Shown: piece by piece, positions 35,445 to 44,944 of the stretch
Numbering within the stretch: position 1 is the first letter of the stretch
Layout: each line of letters starts with the position of its first letter
Assembly: GCF_022398325.1 (NCBI RefSeq)
Contig: NZ_JAKEVD010000026.1
Location: 23,025 to 69,087 of the forward strand
Source: Shewanella sp. Isolate13
GTDB lineage: Bacteria > Pseudomonadota > Gammaproteobacteria > Enterobacterales > Shewanellaceae
Length of the DNA: 46,063 bases
Direction of reading: 5' to 3'
Notes under the pieces: generated by a model
What the model was told of the DNA's origin: nothing
Database searches by the model: none
What the model saw: the letters and a program-made list of their open reading frames with translations, nothing else
Translations under genes and position numbers: made by a program

Positions 35445-37487
35445 ATGATCTTATATATTGCTGAAAAACCAAGCCTTGGAAGAGCCATTGCTGATGTGTT
35501 GCCTAAACCGCTAAAGAAAGGCGATGGCTTTATTCGTGCAGCCAATGGTGATTGCGTCTCTTGGTGTGTTGGTCATCTGCTTGAGCAAGCCGAGCCCGAT
35601 GCCTACTCGCCAGAATACAAGTCATGGAAGTTTGAGCATCTGCCCATCGTGCCAGAGACTTGGAAGATGAAGCCTAAATATAAGATGCGTGGCCAGATTG
35701 CTGTGCTACGAGGCTTAGTGAAGGAGGCTTCACAGCTGGTTAATGCGGGCGACCCAGATAGAGAGGGACAGCTGTTAGTCGATGAGATCATCGCCCACCT
35801 CGGTGTGAATGGGGCTAAGTTACAAAATGCTCAGCGATTGTTGATCAGCGATTTAAATCCGCAAGCGGTGAAAAGAGCGCTGGGACAACTACGCTCAAAC
35901 CGTGAGTTTATTCCGTTATCGACATCGGCGCTGGCGCGCTCTCGCGCCGATTGGCTCTATGGTATGAACATGACTCGGGCTTATACCATCCAAGGGCGTA
36001 AGGTCGGTTATCAAGGTGTGCTGTCTGTCGGGCGGGTGCAAACTCCTGTGCTCGGCTTAGTGGTACGCCGTGACGCCGAAATTGCAGAATTTGTCTCTAA
36101 ACCTTTCTATGAGGTGTTGGCGCACCTCGCCACCGATAATCAAGAGCGCTTTAGCGCAAAATGGCAACCGAGCGAGGCTTGTCAGCCCTATATGGATGAA
36201 GAGGGGCGAGTGCTGTCGAGAGGGTTAGCGCAGAACGTCGTTGGTCGTATAAGCGGTCAAAGCGCAAGGGTCGAAAAGGTGGTGGCGCAAGACAAGAAGC
36301 AAAATGCCCCTTTGCCTTATAGCCTGTCGGCGCTGCAGATCGATGCGGCTAAGCGTTTTGGCATGAGCGCAAAATCTGTGCTCGATACTTGTCAGTCGTT
36401 ATATGAGAAACACAAGCTGATTACTTATCCCCGCTCAGATAGCCGCTATCTCCCTGTCGAACAACATGCTCTAGCGCCGAGTGTTATCGGTGCGGTGCTG
36501 AGCGGTGCGAGCGAATTGGTGGATGGTTGCGAGCAGCCTAATGCCAAACTTAAATCTAAGGCGTGGAACGACAAGAAAGTCGATGCTCATCATGCCATCG
36601 TCCCCACCGAGAAAACCGCAAACTTATCTAACCTTAGTCAGGCGGAAAAGCAGCTTTATCTGCAGATCGCACGTCAGTACCTGATGCAGTTTTATCCGGC
36701 TTATCTTTATAAAGAGACCCAAGTTGAGATCATCATCGCTGGTGGTTTATTTAAGACTAAGGCCAAGCAAGAGGTGGCGCTTGGTTGGAAACAACTACTC
36801 AAGCAGTCAACGAAAGCGGATCAAGAAAAAAGCCAAGCAGTGCAGTCACAATCCGATGACGATGAACATTTAGCCAATATTCCCGCTCTTAAAAAAGGCC
36901 AAGAGTTGCTTTGCGAGCGCGGTGAGCTACTGGAGAAGCAGACTCAGCCACCTAAGCATTTTACTGATGCCACTCTGCTCAGTGCCATGACAGGCATTAG
37001 CCGTTATGTTACCGACAGTGAAATTCGCAAAATTTTAAAAGAGACTGACGGCTTAGGTACTGAAGCGACGAGAGCCGGGATCATCGAGCTGCTGTTTAAG
37101 CGCAACTACTTAACTCGCCAAGGTAAGTCTATTTTGGCGACAGAGGTCGGTAAAGGCTTAATAAACAGTTTACCTCAGAGTGCGACGACACCCGATATGA
37201 CTGCGCTTTGGGAAAATAACCTCGATGCTATAAGCCGCAAAGAGGCAAAGTACCAGAGTTTTATGGAGCCTTTGCTGGCATCACTGCAGCAGTTGATCTC
37301 ACAGGCTGGCGCGCAGTTACCGACATCGTTACAGGGAGTTAAAGCGCCTGATGGCGGCTTTAAGAAGCGCCGTTATTCGGGCAAGAAGGCCACATCTGCA
37401 ACTAAAAAAACAGCAACAACTAAGGCGACATCTAAGAGAGCAGCCACGACGAAGAAACCAGCTGTGAGGAAAAAGGCGGGTACATAG
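35445..37487 (+). CDS. topB: DNA topoisomerase III
   Basis: 680 residues from the ATG at 35445; this start places the active-site Tyr of ITYPRSDSRY at residue 328, as in E. coli. Type IA topoisomerase: N-terminal TOPRIM domain (ILYIAEKPSLGRAIADVLP; NAGDPDREGQLLVDEI with the DxD metal motif), then the gate domains (LSVGRVQTPVLGLVVRRD; LGTEATRAGIIELLF). It decatenates replication and recombination intermediates, usually with RecQ. The last 45 or so residues are a Lys/Thr/Ala tail likely to bind DNA. A LexA box overlaps its promoter, which implies SOS induction. Confidence 0.96.
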   Translation: MILYIAEKPSLGRAIADVLPKPLKKGDGFIRAANGDCVSWCVGHLLEQAEPDAYSPEYKSWKFEHLPIVPETWKMKPKYKMRGQIAVLRGLVKEASQLVNAGDPDREGQLLVDEIIAHLGVNGAKLQNAQRLLISDLNPQAVKRALGQLRSNREFIPLSTSALARSRADWLYGMNMTRAYTIQGRKVGYQGVLSVGRVQTPVLGLVVRRDAEIAEFVSKPFYEVLAHLATDNQERFSAKWQPSEACQPYMDEEGRVLSRGLAQNVVGRISGQSARVEKVVAQDKKQNAPLPYSLSALQIDAAKRFGMSAKSVLDTCQSLYEKHKLITYPRSDSRYLPVEQHALAPSVIGAVLSGASELVDGCEQPNAKLKSKAWNDKKVDAHHAIVPTEKTANLSNLSQAEKQLYLQIARQYLMQFYPAYLYKETQVEIIIAGGLFKTKAKQEVALGWKQLLKQSTKADQEKSQAVQSQSDDDEHLANIPALKKGQELLCERGELLEKQTQPPKHFTDATLLSAMTGISRYVTDSEIRKILKETDGLGTEATRAGIIELLFKRNYLTRQGKSILATEVGKGLINSLPQSATTPDMTALWENNLDAISRKEAKYQSFMEPLLASLQQLISQAGAQLPTSLQGVKAPDGGFKKRRYSGKKATSATKKTATTKATSKRAATTKKPAVRKKAGT

Positions 37488-37592
37488 GGCTTCCCATAAA
37501 CTCAACCTCAATTCTTGTTTAGTAACTTTCAATTGTTTAACTAAGGCCTATGGGTTAGCTTGACTCCTAATAGCAAGGGCGGGGTTAGACAG

Positions 37593-38483
37593 ATGTTTGA
37601 ATGGGTTGAGAAAATTTCCTTTAATGAAGCCAGTCCATTAGCTGTGCAAGCTCAGGATACTCAGTTTGGCTTTCATCGCAAAAAACCGGCCGTCATGCCC
37701 CATAGCCATTGGCACGGCCATATAGAGATCAATTATCTATTTGACTGCTCGGCAGATTATTTGATTAATGGCCAAGAGATCACTGTGCCTGAAGGGCGAA
37801 TGATCATCTTCTGGGCTTCTTTCCCCCATCAAATGACGGCTTCTCGTGGTGATGGTGAACTGGTTAATATCTACATTCCCCTACAATCATTTTTAACTTG
37901 GATGTTGCCCAGTCACTTTGTGAGCCAGTTACTGCACGGCGAGGTTATCGTCTCAGACAGCTTATACGGTTGCGACAAAGAGCTGACTCAGATCTGGGAA
38001 AGTGATATTAAGCGTCAAGTCCCCTTGTTAGCGAGTCAGGTAATTAATGAGATCCGGGGTAGGATCAGGCGCATGTCCATAGAAGATTACAGTACCTTCG
38101 AGTTAGCCAAGCGTGTGACTAAACAGGGAGAGACGTTGGAAGATAAGCAGGTCCTCGGCGGCTTAAACCATATTCAAACTATGCTGCGTTATATTGCCGA
38201 CAATTACGATCAAAAAATCACAATTGAAAATGTTTCAAGCTCAACGGGCCTACATAAAAACTATGCCATGAAGTTATTTAATCGGGTGATGAAGGTGTCG
38301 ATCAAGCAGTATATTAATCAGCTTCGGCTGCAGCATGCGCAGGCGTTACTCATTGATACTCAAAGCCCTGTACTCAATATTGCCCTTGAAGCAGGCTTTG
38401 GTTCTGTGAGTCGTTTTTACGATATTTTTCAGCGTGAATTTGCCATGTCACCACTGGAGTTTAGGCGTAAGGTAATTGGTTAA
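37593..38483 (+). CDS. MelR-like AraC family regulator
   Basis: 296 residues from the ATG at 37593; an upstream in-frame TTG adds only 11 unlikely residues. The cupin-like sensor has PHSHWHGHIEINYLF and FWASFPHQ, and the C-terminal double helix-turn-helix has ITIENVSSSTGLHKNYAMKLF and NIALEAGFGSVSRFYDIFQ. Both halves resemble E. coli MelR (SHWHGQVEVN, FWACTPHQ), the melibiose activator, more than other AraC proteins. The two downstream genes encode glycoside hydrolases, one with alpha-galactosidase-type residues, so control by an alpha-galactoside is a coherent guess. A 21-bp-spaced direct repeat lies between it and the first of them. Confidence 0.88.
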   Translation: MFEWVEKISFNEASPLAVQAQDTQFGFHRKKPAVMPHSHWHGHIEINYLFDCSADYLINGQEITVPEGRMIIFWASFPHQMTASRGDGELVNIYIPLQSFLTWMLPSHFVSQLLHGEVIVSDSLYGCDKELTQIWESDIKRQVPLLASQVINEIRGRIRRMSIEDYSTFELAKRVTKQGETLEDKQVLGGLNHIQTMLRYIADNYDQKITIENVSSSTGLHKNYAMKLFNRVMKVSIKQYINQLRLQHAQALLIDTQSPVLNIALEAGFGSVSRFYDIFQREFAMSPLEFRRKVIG

Positions 38484-38546
38484 GGTGATTTTTTAGGAAG
38501 GCTTAACGGCTTTTTAGTAAGAGTGCTTGTGACGGTTCGTGCTTCA

Positions 38547-38581
38547 ATCAGTTTTAATGAATTTTTGATTAGTTTTAATAA
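38547..38581 (+). promoter_or_regulatory. Direct-repeat operator candidate for the MelR-like regulator
   Basis: ATCAGTTTTAATGA (38547-38560) and ATTAGTTTTAATAA (38568-38581) match at 12 of 14 positions and start 21 bp apart, two helical turns, the usual spacing of AraC-type half sites. A 7-bp inverted repeat (AATAACC...GGTTATT, 38577-38606) overlaps the second copy. They lie 70-105 bp upstream of the lipoprotein hydrolase start. Confidence 0.55.
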
Positions 38582-38651
38582 CCTGCGATGATATTGCTGG
38601 GTTATTAGCTAAGTCGCTGACTTGAATATCGCCCTATATCACGAGATAACT

Positions 38652-40715
38652 ATGAGAAAACTATTTGCCACCTCAGCCTGCGCCATCGCTATTTTATCCG
38701 CCTGTTCAAATGACTCTCAAATTGAAAGTAAGCTAGCCAGTGACGCTGCCCAAGCACAAGAAAAAGAGCAGTATTTAAACGGATTAGCCGATACGCTTAA
38801 CGACCGTTGGCAGCTTACCGATAATGGCCTAGTTTGGGATGTGAACGATAGCCATCAAGACCATATCGAAATGAGTGGAGAGCAAGCCTCTGCCATTATC
38901 TATTATGGCAGCGATGCCGATGGCTCACTGACTCTAACAAGAAAGTTGGTGTGGCCTATGCTGCGTACCATACCAAACGATACCCATGCCAGCCTTATCC
39001 ATGATTTCCCGCTTTCTGTTTCGCCCCGCGTTGCCGTTAATGGTCAAATTGTCGAGCAAGAGCAGCTTAAACAGGCGAGAATCGATGGTCGTCTTACCCT
39101 GACGAGTAAAATTGGGCAAGGTATTACCCTCACGCGTCTGTTATCTCCGAGCACCACGCAGCCAGTGATGATTGAGGCGCTGACCTTTAGTAATGCTAGC
39201 GATAAGGCGGTGGCGTTGAGTATCGATGCGCTTGATTACCGCATAGATACTCCAGCCGAAGAGGGAGTTTACGGTAGCTATCGAATCGAAGCCAGCAGTG
39301 ATAAGGCGGGCGAATTTAACCTCGCACCGGATGAAAGCCTGACCGTCTATCTGGACTTTAAGGCCACCAAAGCGGGACAAAATCGACAATTTGATGGTGC
39401 AAAAGAGATTGCGCTGCGTGATACGTATGTGGCGAGCCTGAATCAAAACCTGCAGCTGATCACGCCCGATGAAAACATCAATAAGATGTTTGAATTTGCC
39501 AAGTTACGCAGCGCCGAGTCTATTTTTCGAACTAAAGGCGGCTTAATGCATGCTCCGGGCGGCGGACGTTATTACGCCGCTATCTGGGCCAACGATCAGG
39601 CGGAGTATATCAACCCCTTCTTTCCGTTTCTCGGCAATGATGTTGGTAACGAGTCAGCGATTAATAGTTTTGAACACTTTGCTCGCTTTATGAATGATGA
39701 GGGCAAGGCGATTCCGTCATCGATTATTGCCGAAGGTGACGATATCTGGAATGGTGCAGGCGATAGAGGTGACTGCGCTATGATCGCCTATGGCGCTAGC
39801 CGTTTTGCACTGGCCTATGGTGATAAGCAGGAGGCCAAAGCACTGCTACCGCTGATCGATTGGTGTATCGATTTTAGTTTCGCTAAGCAAACGGATGAGG
39901 GGGTGATTGCATCGGACAGCGATGAGCTAGAAGGGCGTTTTCCCGCGGGCGATGTCAACTTAAGCACCAATATGCTGACCTATGGTGCCTTGATCTCGGC
40001 TAGCCACTTGAACAATGAGCTTGGACGTAACGCCTTAGCTAGTGACTATCAACAGCGTGCAAAAAAGCTGGCTAACGATATCGAGGCCTATTTTGGCGCC
40101 AATGTGCAAGGCTTCGATACTTATCAGTACTATCAAGGAAACGATAAGCTAAGAGCCTGGATTGCGCTGCCATTCTCTTTTGGTGTTTTTGACAGAAAAG
40201 ATCAAACCCTTGCTGCTGTTTTGTCTGATCACTTATGGAGTGTAGATGGGATCTACAGTGAAGCCGGTAATAAAACCTTCTGGGACCGTGCAACCTTGTA
40301 TGCCTTTAGAGGCATTTTTGCGGCCCAAGAAACGGATACCGCAATGCGTTACTTTAAATATTACTCACGCAAGCGATTACTAGGTGAACACGTACCTTAC
40401 GCTGTAGAAGCTTGGCCTGAGGGCGATCAGCGCCACTTGTCAGCTGAGAGTGCGCTCTATGCCCGCGTGGTAACCGAAGGCATTTTTGGTATCGAGCCAA
40501 CGGGTTTCAAACGTTTCGATGTTGCGCCTTATCTGCCTGCGACTTGGGACAGTATGTGCTTGAAGCATATTCGTGCGTTTGAGAGTCACTTCGATGTTTG
40601 TGTAAGCCGTGTAGAAGGCAGTGAGCAAGGTTTTAATGTCACCATAGAGCAGGAGCAGGGCGAGCTGCAGCAGTTTAGCTGGGACGGTCAGTCTCCTATC
40701 AGTGTCAGCCTATAA
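38652..40715 (+). CDS. Lipoprotein glycoside hydrolase of the six-hairpin (alpha/alpha)6 type
   Basis: 687 residues from the ATG at 38652 (GAGA upstream). A lipoprotein signal with lipobox LSAC (MRKLFATSACAIAILSAC) anchors it to a membrane. An N-terminal beta-sandwich (about 30-280) precedes an alpha-helical catalytic region whose motifs GGRYYAAIWANDQAEYI (Trp312, Asp315), IAEGDDIWNGAGDRGD and YAVEAWPEGDQRHLSAESALYARVV resemble six-hairpin glycosidases. The CAZy family cannot be assigned by eye. It is preceded by the MelR-like regulator and separated from the GH97 gene by a strong terminator. The substrate is inferred to be an oligosaccharide related to the GH97 substrate. Confidence 0.75.
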   Translation: MRKLFATSACAIAILSACSNDSQIESKLASDAAQAQEKEQYLNGLADTLNDRWQLTDNGLVWDVNDSHQDHIEMSGEQASAIIYYGSDADGSLTLTRKLVWPMLRTIPNDTHASLIHDFPLSVSPRVAVNGQIVEQEQLKQARIDGRLTLTSKIGQGITLTRLLSPSTTQPVMIEALTFSNASDKAVALSIDALDYRIDTPAEEGVYGSYRIEASSDKAGEFNLAPDESLTVYLDFKATKAGQNRQFDGAKEIALRDTYVASLNQNLQLITPDENINKMFEFAKLRSAESIFRTKGGLMHAPGGGRYYAAIWANDQAEYINPFFPFLGNDVGNESAINSFEHFARFMNDEGKAIPSSIIAEGDDIWNGAGDRGDCAMIAYGASRFALAYGDKQEAKALLPLIDWCIDFSFAKQTDEGVIASDSDELEGRFPAGDVNLSTNMLTYGALISASHLNNELGRNALASDYQQRAKKLANDIEAYFGANVQGFDTYQYYQGNDKLRAWIALPFSFGVFDRKDQTLAAVLSDHLWSVDGIYSEAGNKTFWDRATLYAFRGIFAAQETDTAMRYFKYYSRKRLLGEHVPYAVEAWPEGDQRHLSAESALYARVVTEGIFGIEPTGFKRFDVAPYLPATWDSMCLKHIRAFESHFDVCVSRVEGSEQGFNVTIEQEQGELQQFSWDGQSPISVSL

Positions 40716-40729
40716 GGCTGGGCAATCGA

Positions 40730-40765
40730 AGCAGGTTAAGTGAATACCACTTAACCTGCTTTTTT
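40730..40765 (+). terminator. Intrinsic terminator between the two glycoside hydrolase genes
   Basis: AGCAGGTTAAGTG, loop AATAC, CACTTAACCTGCT followed by a T-run: a perfect 13-bp stem. It lies inside the apparent operon, 57 bp before the GH97 start, so the downstream gene needs its own promoter or read-through. Confidence 0.93.
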
Positions 40766-40821
40766 ATGGCTTTGACTGTTTAATCGACGCTTTGCTTGTT
40801 CAAGCTTGGCTAGGGAGATCT

Positions 40822-42909
40822 ATGAAGACATTACCTTTTCAATTATTAATAAAGATCCGGATAGCTAGCGGCTTAGCTGCTGGTTTTGTTAGTCGTTCAG
40901 TTATTCGCTTCGCTAACTTTTTAGTGTTCGGTTTATTGCTAAGTGCTATTGGAGCCGCTAATGCGGCAGAGCTTAAAGGGCCGTATATCTTAACCTCGCC
41001 CAGCGGCGAGTTACGGTTAACTGTCAGCGATCCAGCAGAAAAAGGCGTTCGTTATTCGCTTACCGTGTCGGGTAAGTCGGTGCTGAAAGAGTCCGTTGCC
41101 GATATCGTGCTTCAAGGCATGACGTTGTACTTAAGTGAATCTAAGGTCTTTGATACTAAGCGCCTTACTGTTAACCGTGAACAGCAGCCCCATGTGCAGC
41201 AAAAATCTAAACGGGTGCAAGAGCACTATAATCAGCTGACGCTGCGTTTTGATAACCAGCTCGCGCTCACGTTTAGGCTGTTCGATCAAGGTATGGGCTA
41301 CCGTTTTACCACCGAGCAAGATGGGCTATTAGTGGTTAACAGTGAAACAGTATCGTTGAACTTTGATGGCGATCATCGGCTACTTTTTCCCGAGGAAACA
41401 AGCTTCATTAGCCATAACGAACGCCTTTATCTACCGAAGCGATTATCGGAAATTGGCGCCGAGCAGTTTGCTAGCTTACCGCTCTTAGTGAATGTAGATG
41501 ATATTAAGCTGGTTATTACCGAGACAGGCTTAAGAGATTATCCCGGCCTCTGGCTTGAGGGTAGTGATAAACAAGGGCTTAACGCCCGCTTTCCTACTGT
41601 TGTGCTCAAGAGCGAGCTTAAGCAAGACTCGGATAGAAATGAGCATATTATTCAGCGTGCCGATTATATTGCTAGCAGAGAGGCGATAAGCACTTCACCA
41701 GCCTCGGCTCTGTTTCCTTGGCGTGTCTTTGCCATTGCGCAAAACGATGCAGACCTGCTCACCAATGAGCTGTCTTATTTGTTGGCCGATGAACTGGCTA
41801 TCGATGCCAGTTGGGTCAAGCCAGGTCAAGTGGCTTGGGATTGGTGGAATGCTAACAATATATTTGATGTAGATTTTAAAGCAGGGATCAACACTCAAAC
41901 CTATAAGTACTACATCGATTTTGCGGCTAAGTATGGCATCGAGTACATAGTGTTAGATGAAGGCTGGCATCACTTAGACAGTGTCCTCAATGTTGTCGAT
42001 GAAATCGATGTCGAAGAGATCATCGCTTACGGTAAGAGTAAAAAAGTCGATGTGATCCTTTGGGTGATCTGGAAGACCCTGGACAATGAGCTTGAAGTGG
42101 CACTGGATAGATTTGAGCAGTGGGGCGCTGCTGGGATAAAAGTCGATTTTATGCAGCGAGACGATCAGGCCATGGTCAATTATTACTGGAAGATCGCCAA
42201 GCTAGCGGCACAGCGTAAACTCTTGGTGGACTTTCATGGCTCATATAAGCCTGCGGGCTTACGCCGCGCTTACCCCAATGTGATCACTCGAGAAGGTGTG
42301 CGGGGGCTGGAGCATAATAAATGGGCCGACTACATCACCGCGGAGCATAACTTAACTCTGCCGTTTATTCGCCAGCTTGCTGGCCCGATGGATTACACGC
42401 CAGGCGCCATGGTGAACGCCCAACCTGAAAACTTTGATATTAACTTTAATCGCCCGATGAGCAAGACCACTCGGGCTCACCAGCTGGCGATGTATGTGGT
42501 GTTTGAAAGTCCGCTGCAGATGCTCGCCGACACGCCATCACACTATCTTCGCGAGCATGAAAGCACCGAATTTATCACCAGTGTAGCAACGGTATGGGAC
42601 GAGACTCAGGTGCTTTCGGCCAAGATAAGCGACCATATTATTATTGCGAGACGTTCGGGAAAGCATTGGTTTATCGGCGTGATGGGTAACTCAAAGGCTC
42701 GGGAATTCAGCCTAGATTTGAGCTTTCTTGGTAGCGATAACGCGCAGTACCAAATGTACAGTATTGCCGATGGAGCGAACGCCCATCGCTATGCAAGTGA
42801 TTATTCCGTTAAGAGTGAAGCGGTAACGGCTCAAAGCCAGATTAAAATCCAGCTGGCGCCTAGCGGTGGTTGGGTGGCGCGTTTGAGTCCTGCACTCAAT
42901 TCTAAATAA
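40822..42909 (+). CDS. GH97 family glycoside hydrolase, retaining (alpha-galactosidase) type
   Basis: 695 residues from the ATG at 40822 (GGGAG upstream). The signal peptide is long: a basic n-region of about 28 residues, then the core FLVFGLLLSAIGAANA, with mature protein from about 49. GH97 layout: N-terminal beta-sandwich, central barrel, C-terminal beta domain. Barrel motifs: GQVAWDWWNANNIFDVDF, YIVLDEGWH, GIKVDFMQRDD and REGVRGLEHNKW. The Asp in KVDF (442) and the Glu in GLEHNK (497) are 55 residues apart, like the nucleophile and acid/base pair of the retaining alpha-galactosidase BtGH97b; inverting SusB-type enzymes lack this Asp. Location is periplasmic or outer membrane. No sugar transporter is nearby. 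Confidence 0.88.
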   Translation: MKTLPFQLLIKIRIASGLAAGFVSRSVIRFANFLVFGLLLSAIGAANAAELKGPYILTSPSGELRLTVSDPAEKGVRYSLTVSGKSVLKESVADIVLQGMTLYLSESKVFDTKRLTVNREQQPHVQQKSKRVQEHYNQLTLRFDNQLALTFRLFDQGMGYRFTTEQDGLLVVNSETVSLNFDGDHRLLFPEETSFISHNERLYLPKRLSEIGAEQFASLPLLVNVDDIKLVITETGLRDYPGLWLEGSDKQGLNARFPTVVLKSELKQDSDRNEHIIQRADYIASREAISTSPASALFPWRVFAIAQNDADLLTNELSYLLADELAIDASWVKPGQVAWDWWNANNIFDVDFKAGINTQTYKYYIDFAAKYGIEYIVLDEGWHHLDSVLNVVDEIDVEEIIAYGKSKKVDVILWVIWKTLDNELEVALDRFEQWGAAGIKVDFMQRDDQAMVNYYWKIAKLAAQRKLLVDFHGSYKPAGLRRAYPNVITREGVRGLEHNKWADYITAEHNLTLPFIRQLAGPMDYTPGAMVNAQPENFDINFNRPMSKTTRAHQLAMYVVFESPLQMLADTPSHYLREHESTEFITSVATVWDETQVLSAKISDHIIIARRSGKHWFIGVMGNSKAREFSLDLSFLGSDNAQYQMYSIADGANAHRYASDYSVKSEAVTAQSQIKIQLAPSGGWVARLSPALNSK

Positions 42910-42938
42910 TGTAGCGCCAAGTAACGTGGTGCTAAATA

Positions 42939-42968
42939 AAAAAGGCAAGCCGATAGACTTGCCTTTTT
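42939..42968. terminator. Intrinsic terminator between GH97 and chemoreceptor genes
   Basis: AAAAAGGCAAG, loop CCGATAGA, CTTGCCTTTTT: an 11-bp stem with A- and T-runs, serving both convergent genes. Confidence 0.92.
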
Positions 42969-42982
42969 GCTGCTGTTATCAC

Positions 42983-44854
42983 TTACAGGATAAAGGTTTC
43001 GACCTTAGAGTTAAGGTTATCGGCTCTATCTTTAAGGGTTTGTGCCTGATTTAAATGTTCCATCGATGATTCGGTGATGTCATCGGTGACATCTTTAATC
43101 GCGACGGTATTTTGAGTGATCTCATTGGTGACTTGAGTCTGCTCCTCGGCTGCAGTGGCAATTTGGCTCGCCATATCAGAAATCACATTCACCGCTTGAG
43201 TGATCTCCTCAAGTGCCTGAGCTGCTGCGTTAACATCGACTACGCTGTTGCTGGCTAACCCTTGGCTGCTTTGCATCAATAGCACGGCCTTTTGAGTCGT
43301 GTTTTGTAGCGTCTCTATCGTGGTGTAGATCTCTTGCGTCGAGTCTTGAGTGCGGCGAGATAGGACTCTCACCTCATCGGCAACTACGGCAAAGCCACGA
43401 CCTTGTTCACCAGCCCGAGCCGCTTCAATTGCAGCGTTTAGTGCCAACAAATTGGTTTGTTCGGCGATACCTTGAATGGTGGTCAAAATACCCGAAATCG
43501 CTTGAGCATGCAGATTTAGCTCACCGATGACATCTGTTGCTTCACCGACCTCATTAGCGAGTGAGTTGATGGTGCTACGAGTCTTATCGACTAAGCCTTT
43601 GCCCTCTTCGCTACTGGTGGCCGATTGCTGAGCGGCCGTTGCGGTATTTTCGGCATTTGCGGCGATCTCATGGGTTGCACTTGCCATCTCGGTAACGGCT
43701 GTCGCAACCATAGTGACCTCTTGCTGCTGACGCTGCAGCTCATTTACCGTATTTTGGTTAGTAGCTAAGCTTTGCTGAGCATCGGTCTCTAGTTCACTGG
43801 CCAGTTGACGAATATGACTGATCAGCTGATGTTGGCTAGTGACAAAGCGATTAAAGCTGCTCGCCAATACACCGACTTCATCATGGCTGTCGATTTCAAT
43901 GCGTTGGGTGAGATCGCCATTACCGTCAGCTATATGAGCGAGGGCTTGAGATACACGGCCAAGTGGCGCTAACAGAATCGTTAAGAACCAAGAGATGGCT
44001 AATATACTAACGACTAGCGCTAATGTCGCGAGGCCAACTTGTGTCAGTAACAAGGTGGTTAGTGGCGCTTCTAGGCTGTCTTTATCTAGAACAAAAATCA
44101 GTTCCCAGTCGGTATTGGGGATCTCGGTTCCCCATACTAGCTTATCTCTGCCCTCACTTTGAAAGTACAAGGGCAATAGACTTCCTGACTGGCGACTTTT
44201 CGATGCGACCTGAGCATTCAGTTGTGGATCGATATTTTGAATCGGTCCCATCGACTTCGCGTGATCTTTATAGGCGATAACGGTGCCATCTTTGTGCATC
44301 ATGATGGCGTAACCTTTCGCGGGTAGCTGCATGCTGTTAACACTATCGACAAGACTCGCAATGGATAGATCGCCGCCTACTACACCGCCAGGGGCAGGCT
44401 GCGCCATCGAAACGACTAAAATGTTATAGGCCACATCGATATAGGGCTTAGTTAAGATTGGGCCTTGTTTCGCCATCGCTTGCTGATACCAAGTGCGGCT
44501 GCGAGGATCATATCCGGTGCGGTCGATACTCGGGTCTGAATCGAGCATTTGGCCTGTTTGAGAACCGAAATAGGACAGTTCAAAAGGCCCAGATAGCTGC
44601 GCTTGCTGTAATACATTTAAACTGTCGCCATCTATTTTAGCGGCGCTAGCGGCCACGATCCCTTGTCGGTCGGCTAACCACTCATCTATTCGTTTAGCTT
44701 GTTGTTCACCAAGTTGACGCACCTGATCCACACTGCTTTGCAATAGCAGTTGCTTTTGGCTAGAAAAGCTTTGCCATGATAGAAGTCCGATCACGACGGA
44801 AAAGGCGAGTACAACAGAGAGAAGAATTTTTTTCTTGAGCGAATATGAATTCAT
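42983..44854 (-). CDS. Methyl-accepting chemotaxis protein with amino-acid-type dCACHE domain
   Basis: 623 residues from the ATG at 44854; a GTG at 44944 lacks a ribosome-binding site and adds a non-membrane extension. Order: helix 1 (about 10-28), periplasmic dCACHE (about 35-280), helix 2 (about 285-310), HAMP, and a cytoplasmic methyl-accepting domain with the tip [20 protein letters not shown]. In the sensor, Y115, R120, W122, Y123 ([13 protein letters not shown]), Y138, D140 (PYID) and D162 (VVGGDLS) match the amino-acid-binding motif described for dCACHE receptors such as PctA. It ends ETFIL with no CheR-tether pentapeptide. A strong palindrome lies 68 bp upstream. Confidence 0.93.
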   Translation of the reverse strand: MNSYSLKKKILLSVVLAFSVVIGLLSWQSFSSQKQLLLQSSVDQVRQLGEQQAKRIDEWLADRQGIVAASAAKIDGDSLNVLQQAQLSGPFELSYFGSQTGQMLDSDPSIDRTGYDPRSRTWYQQAMAKQGPILTKPYIDVAYNILVVSMAQPAPGGVVGGDLSIASLVDSVNSMQLPAKGYAIMMHKDGTVIAYKDHAKSMGPIQNIDPQLNAQVASKSRQSGSLLPLYFQSEGRDKLVWGTEIPNTDWELIFVLDKDSLEAPLTTLLLTQVGLATLALVVSILAISWFLTILLAPLGRVSQALAHIADGNGDLTQRIEIDSHDEVGVLASSFNRFVTSQHQLISHIRQLASELETDAQQSLATNQNTVNELQRQQQEVTMVATAVTEMASATHEIAANAENTATAAQQSATSSEEGKGLVDKTRSTINSLANEVGEATDVIGELNLHAQAISGILTTIQGIAEQTNLLALNAAIEAARAGEQGRGFAVVADEVRVLSRRTQDSTQEIYTTIETLQNTTQKAVLLMQSSQGLASNSVVDVNAAAQALEEITQAVNVISDMASQIATAAEEQTQVTNEITQNTVAIKDVTDDITESSMEHLNQAQTLKDRADNLNSKVETFIL

Positions 44855-44921
44855 TTGATGTCTTATTTTTACAAGTAAGTGATGTTTCGGCTTGTAGGAA
44901 CGGCAGCGACTGTTATTAGAT

Positions 44922-44944
44922 GTGGTTAACTGAAAGTTAACCAC
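44922..44944. promoter_or_regulatory. 23-bp palindrome upstream of the chemoreceptor gene
   Basis: GTGGTTAACT (44922-44931), GAA, AGTTAACCAC (44935-44944): a perfect 10-bp inverted repeat with a 3-base centre. It is not followed by a T-run in either direction, so an operator in the chemoreceptor promoter is more likely than a terminator. The regulator is unknown. Confidence 0.6.
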
